Source of the DNA: Rhizobacter sp. Root1221
Lineage (GTDB): Bacteria; Pseudomonadota; Gammaproteobacteria; Burkholderiales; Burkholderiaceae_C
Assembly: GCF_001425785.1 (NCBI RefSeq)
Contig: NZ_LMDI01000027.1
Location: 1-64,000 of the forward strand
Length of the DNA stretch: 64,000 nucleotides
Direction of reading: 5' to 3'
A program made the position numbers and the translations under genes. Position 1 is the first letter of the stretch, and each line of letters starts with the position of its first letter. Of this stretch, positions 62,612-64,000 are shown piece after piece. Below the pieces are notes generated by a model, which saw nothing but the letters and a program-made list of their open reading frames with translations, did not search any database and was not told where the DNA came from.

Positions 62612-63938
62612 ATGCAGAAAAAGCACTTGCTTGCCGCTGTCTTTGCTGCGGTTGTGGGTCTCTCCGGCTGCGGCGGCGGGGGCGGCAGTGCCGCCTCGTC
62701 GCAAGATGACACGGCGTCCGGGGGCTCCAATGCAGGTGGCGACACCGCCACGTCGTCGAACCCGTCGTTGGCATTGACCAAGTCGGCGTGTGCCACCGGT
62801 TTCTACGCAGCGGATTTCCTGCTGTCGAGCTTGCTGTCGCTCGACGTGTTGCCCTCGCTGGGCAAGCCGGCCAAGGGCACGGCGTTCCTGGAACCCACCT
62901 ACAAGACCTGCGTCGTGCGGTCCACCAACCACACCGCGGACGGTGTGTCGGGCTTCACTCGCAACGACTACGCACGCCGCCAGGCGTTCAACTCGGACAG
63001 CTCCAAGTTCATCGTGTATGCGCTCGACGGGTCGTGGCACCTCTACGACGCGGTCACGCGCGCGCGGGTCAAGGCCTTGGCCGGCCCGGCCGGTGATGCC
63101 GAGCCGCAATGGAGTTCGTCCAACCCGGACGTGCTGTACTACATCCCGACCAACGGCGTGGGCATGAAGCTCAACGAGCTGACGGTCTCCACGGGTGTCA
63201 CCCGCACGCTGGGTGATTTTTCGGCTCGCGTGAAAGCGATCTGGCCCACCGCCAACGCGGCATGGACGAAGTCCGAGGGTTCGCCGTCGAAGGACGGTCG
63301 CTACTGGTGCTTCATGGTCGACAACGCCGAGTGGGGCAGCGTGGGTGTGTTCACCTGGGACCGCGACACGAACACGATCCTGGGTTCGATGAACACGAAC
63401 GGCGAACGTCCTGACCACGTGAGCATGAGCCGGCACGGTGGCGTATGCCCGTGACTTCAGCTCCAGCCGCAAGCTGCTGCAGAAGTCCGAGCACTCGGAC
63501 CTGGCCATCGACGCCAACGGCGACGACGCCTACGTGTCGGTCGACTACCAGTCGGACAAGGGCGACGTGTTCATGGTGAACCTGCGCACCGGCGAGCGCA
63601 CCGCGCTGTTCTCTACCTACGTGTCGGGCTCGGCCACGGCGCTGCACATCTCGGGCAAGGGCTTCAACAAGCCGGGATGGGTGGTTCTGTCGACCTACGG
63701 TGACTACGGCGGCACGCAGTGGCTGCACAAGAAGATCTTCGCGGTGCAGCTGAAGGCTTCGCCGAAGATCTACAACCTGGCCTTCCACCACGCTGTCGAG
63801 AACGGCTACTGGACGGAACCGCACGCCTCGGTGAACCGCGACTTCACGAAGGTGCTGTTCAACTCGAACTGGAACAGCAGCTCGGACACGGACATCGATG
63901 CCTACATGATCGAAATCCCGGCTGACGCCGTGAAGTAG
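62612..63938 (+). pseudogene. frameshifted secreted lipoprotein gene
   Basis: Two frames together make one gene. Residues from ATG 62612 run to a TGA near 63454: a lipoprotein signal (VVGLSGCGGGGG), then a beta-propeller-like body with YDAVTRARV and DVLYYIPTNG. The frame +1 to it, from about 63438, continues SSSRKLLQKSEHSDLAID to VK at 63938. The switch lies in about 63430-63445 (GGCACGGTGGCGTATGCC); removing one G would restore frame. It could be a real mutation, a sequencing error or a longer indel. Function unknown. Confidence 0.75.
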
Positions 63939-63952
63939 GCAGTCGAGACACA

Positions 63953-63971
63953 ACGGGTGGCAGCCACCCGT
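63953..63971. terminator. terminator-like hairpin at the window end
   Basis: ACGGGTGG, three-base loop, CCACCCGT: an 8-bp stem 15 bases after the stop of the frameshifted gene. No T-run follows. Confidence 0.5.
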
Positions 63972-64000
63972 CTGGATGCTGAAAGGCCCCGCATCGCGGG

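Overview
The window looks like a chromosome segment of a high-GC betaproteobacterium. The order Burkholderiales is inferred from the ugpBAECQ operon, the block of a DUF3683-type FAD/FeS oxidoreductase, HIT, DUF971 and ubiE genes, the XrtA/PEP-CTERM-type exopolysaccharide genes, and the protein sequences themselves. No rRNA, tRNA or CRISPR array is visible.

Region 1 (about 1-16,330) is a gene-cassette array of a sedentary chromosomal integron. All cassette genes lie on the + strand. Each is followed by an attC site running from a GCCTAAC-type inverse core to a GTTAGGC-type core, with a GAGCGG...CCGCTC stem between. I place 26 full, worn or truncated attC sites plus one strongly decayed candidate. 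The integrase gene and attI are not in the window and should lie to the left. The leftmost sites are nearly perfect; from about 10.1 kb rightward most show changed cores, missing arms, internal deletions or an IS110 remnant, as expected if the right end is the oldest part. Cargo includes a putative phage abortive-infection protein (PF16872-like), a P-loop ATPase, an HNH-like zinc protein, three GNAT acetyltransferases, a ferredoxin-like protein, an RraB-like RNase E regulator, an Imm32-like immunity protein, and many small membrane proteins and unknowns. Four cassettes share a related non-coding leader between attC and gene.

Region 2 (about 16.4-29.4 kb) holds mostly single housekeeping or accessory genes: OsmC, DUF1330, DUF1569, a PemK/MazF-type toxin with no antitoxin, a DUF4034-like protein, sterol desaturase, ABM monooxygenase, LysE exporter, VOC protein, a PEP-CTERM protein with a strong terminator, a CDF metal transporter, a periplasmic alpha-carbonic anhydrase and a PAP2 phosphatase fused to autotransporter-type repeats.

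Region 3 (29.4-34.4 kb, minus strand) is a ugpBAECQ operon for glycerol-3-phosphate and glycerophosphodiester uptake and hydrolysis. Region 4 (34.6-40.1 kb) is a four-gene plus-strand block: a 1292-residue FAD/FeS oxidoreductase, HIT, DUF971 and ubiE.

Region 5 (40.1-62.4 kb) is an exopolysaccharide locus on the + strand: initiating sugar transferase, export lipoprotein, chain-length protein, tyrosine autokinase, outer-membrane barrel protein, AAA ATPase, flippase, two polysaccharide deacetylases, four glycosyltransferases, two asparagine-synthase-like amidotransferases and an O-antigen-ligase/polymerase-type protein. The first six and the second amidotransferase are markers of XrtA (exosortase A) loci, but no exosortase is in the window. 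The ATPase carries an extra C-terminal UDP-GlcNAc-2-epimerase-like domain without the expected catalytic glutamates, and one amidotransferase lacks the N-terminal cysteine. A sigma-54-type promoter candidate precedes the locus. The window ends with a frameshifted lipoprotein gene (62.6-63.9 kb).
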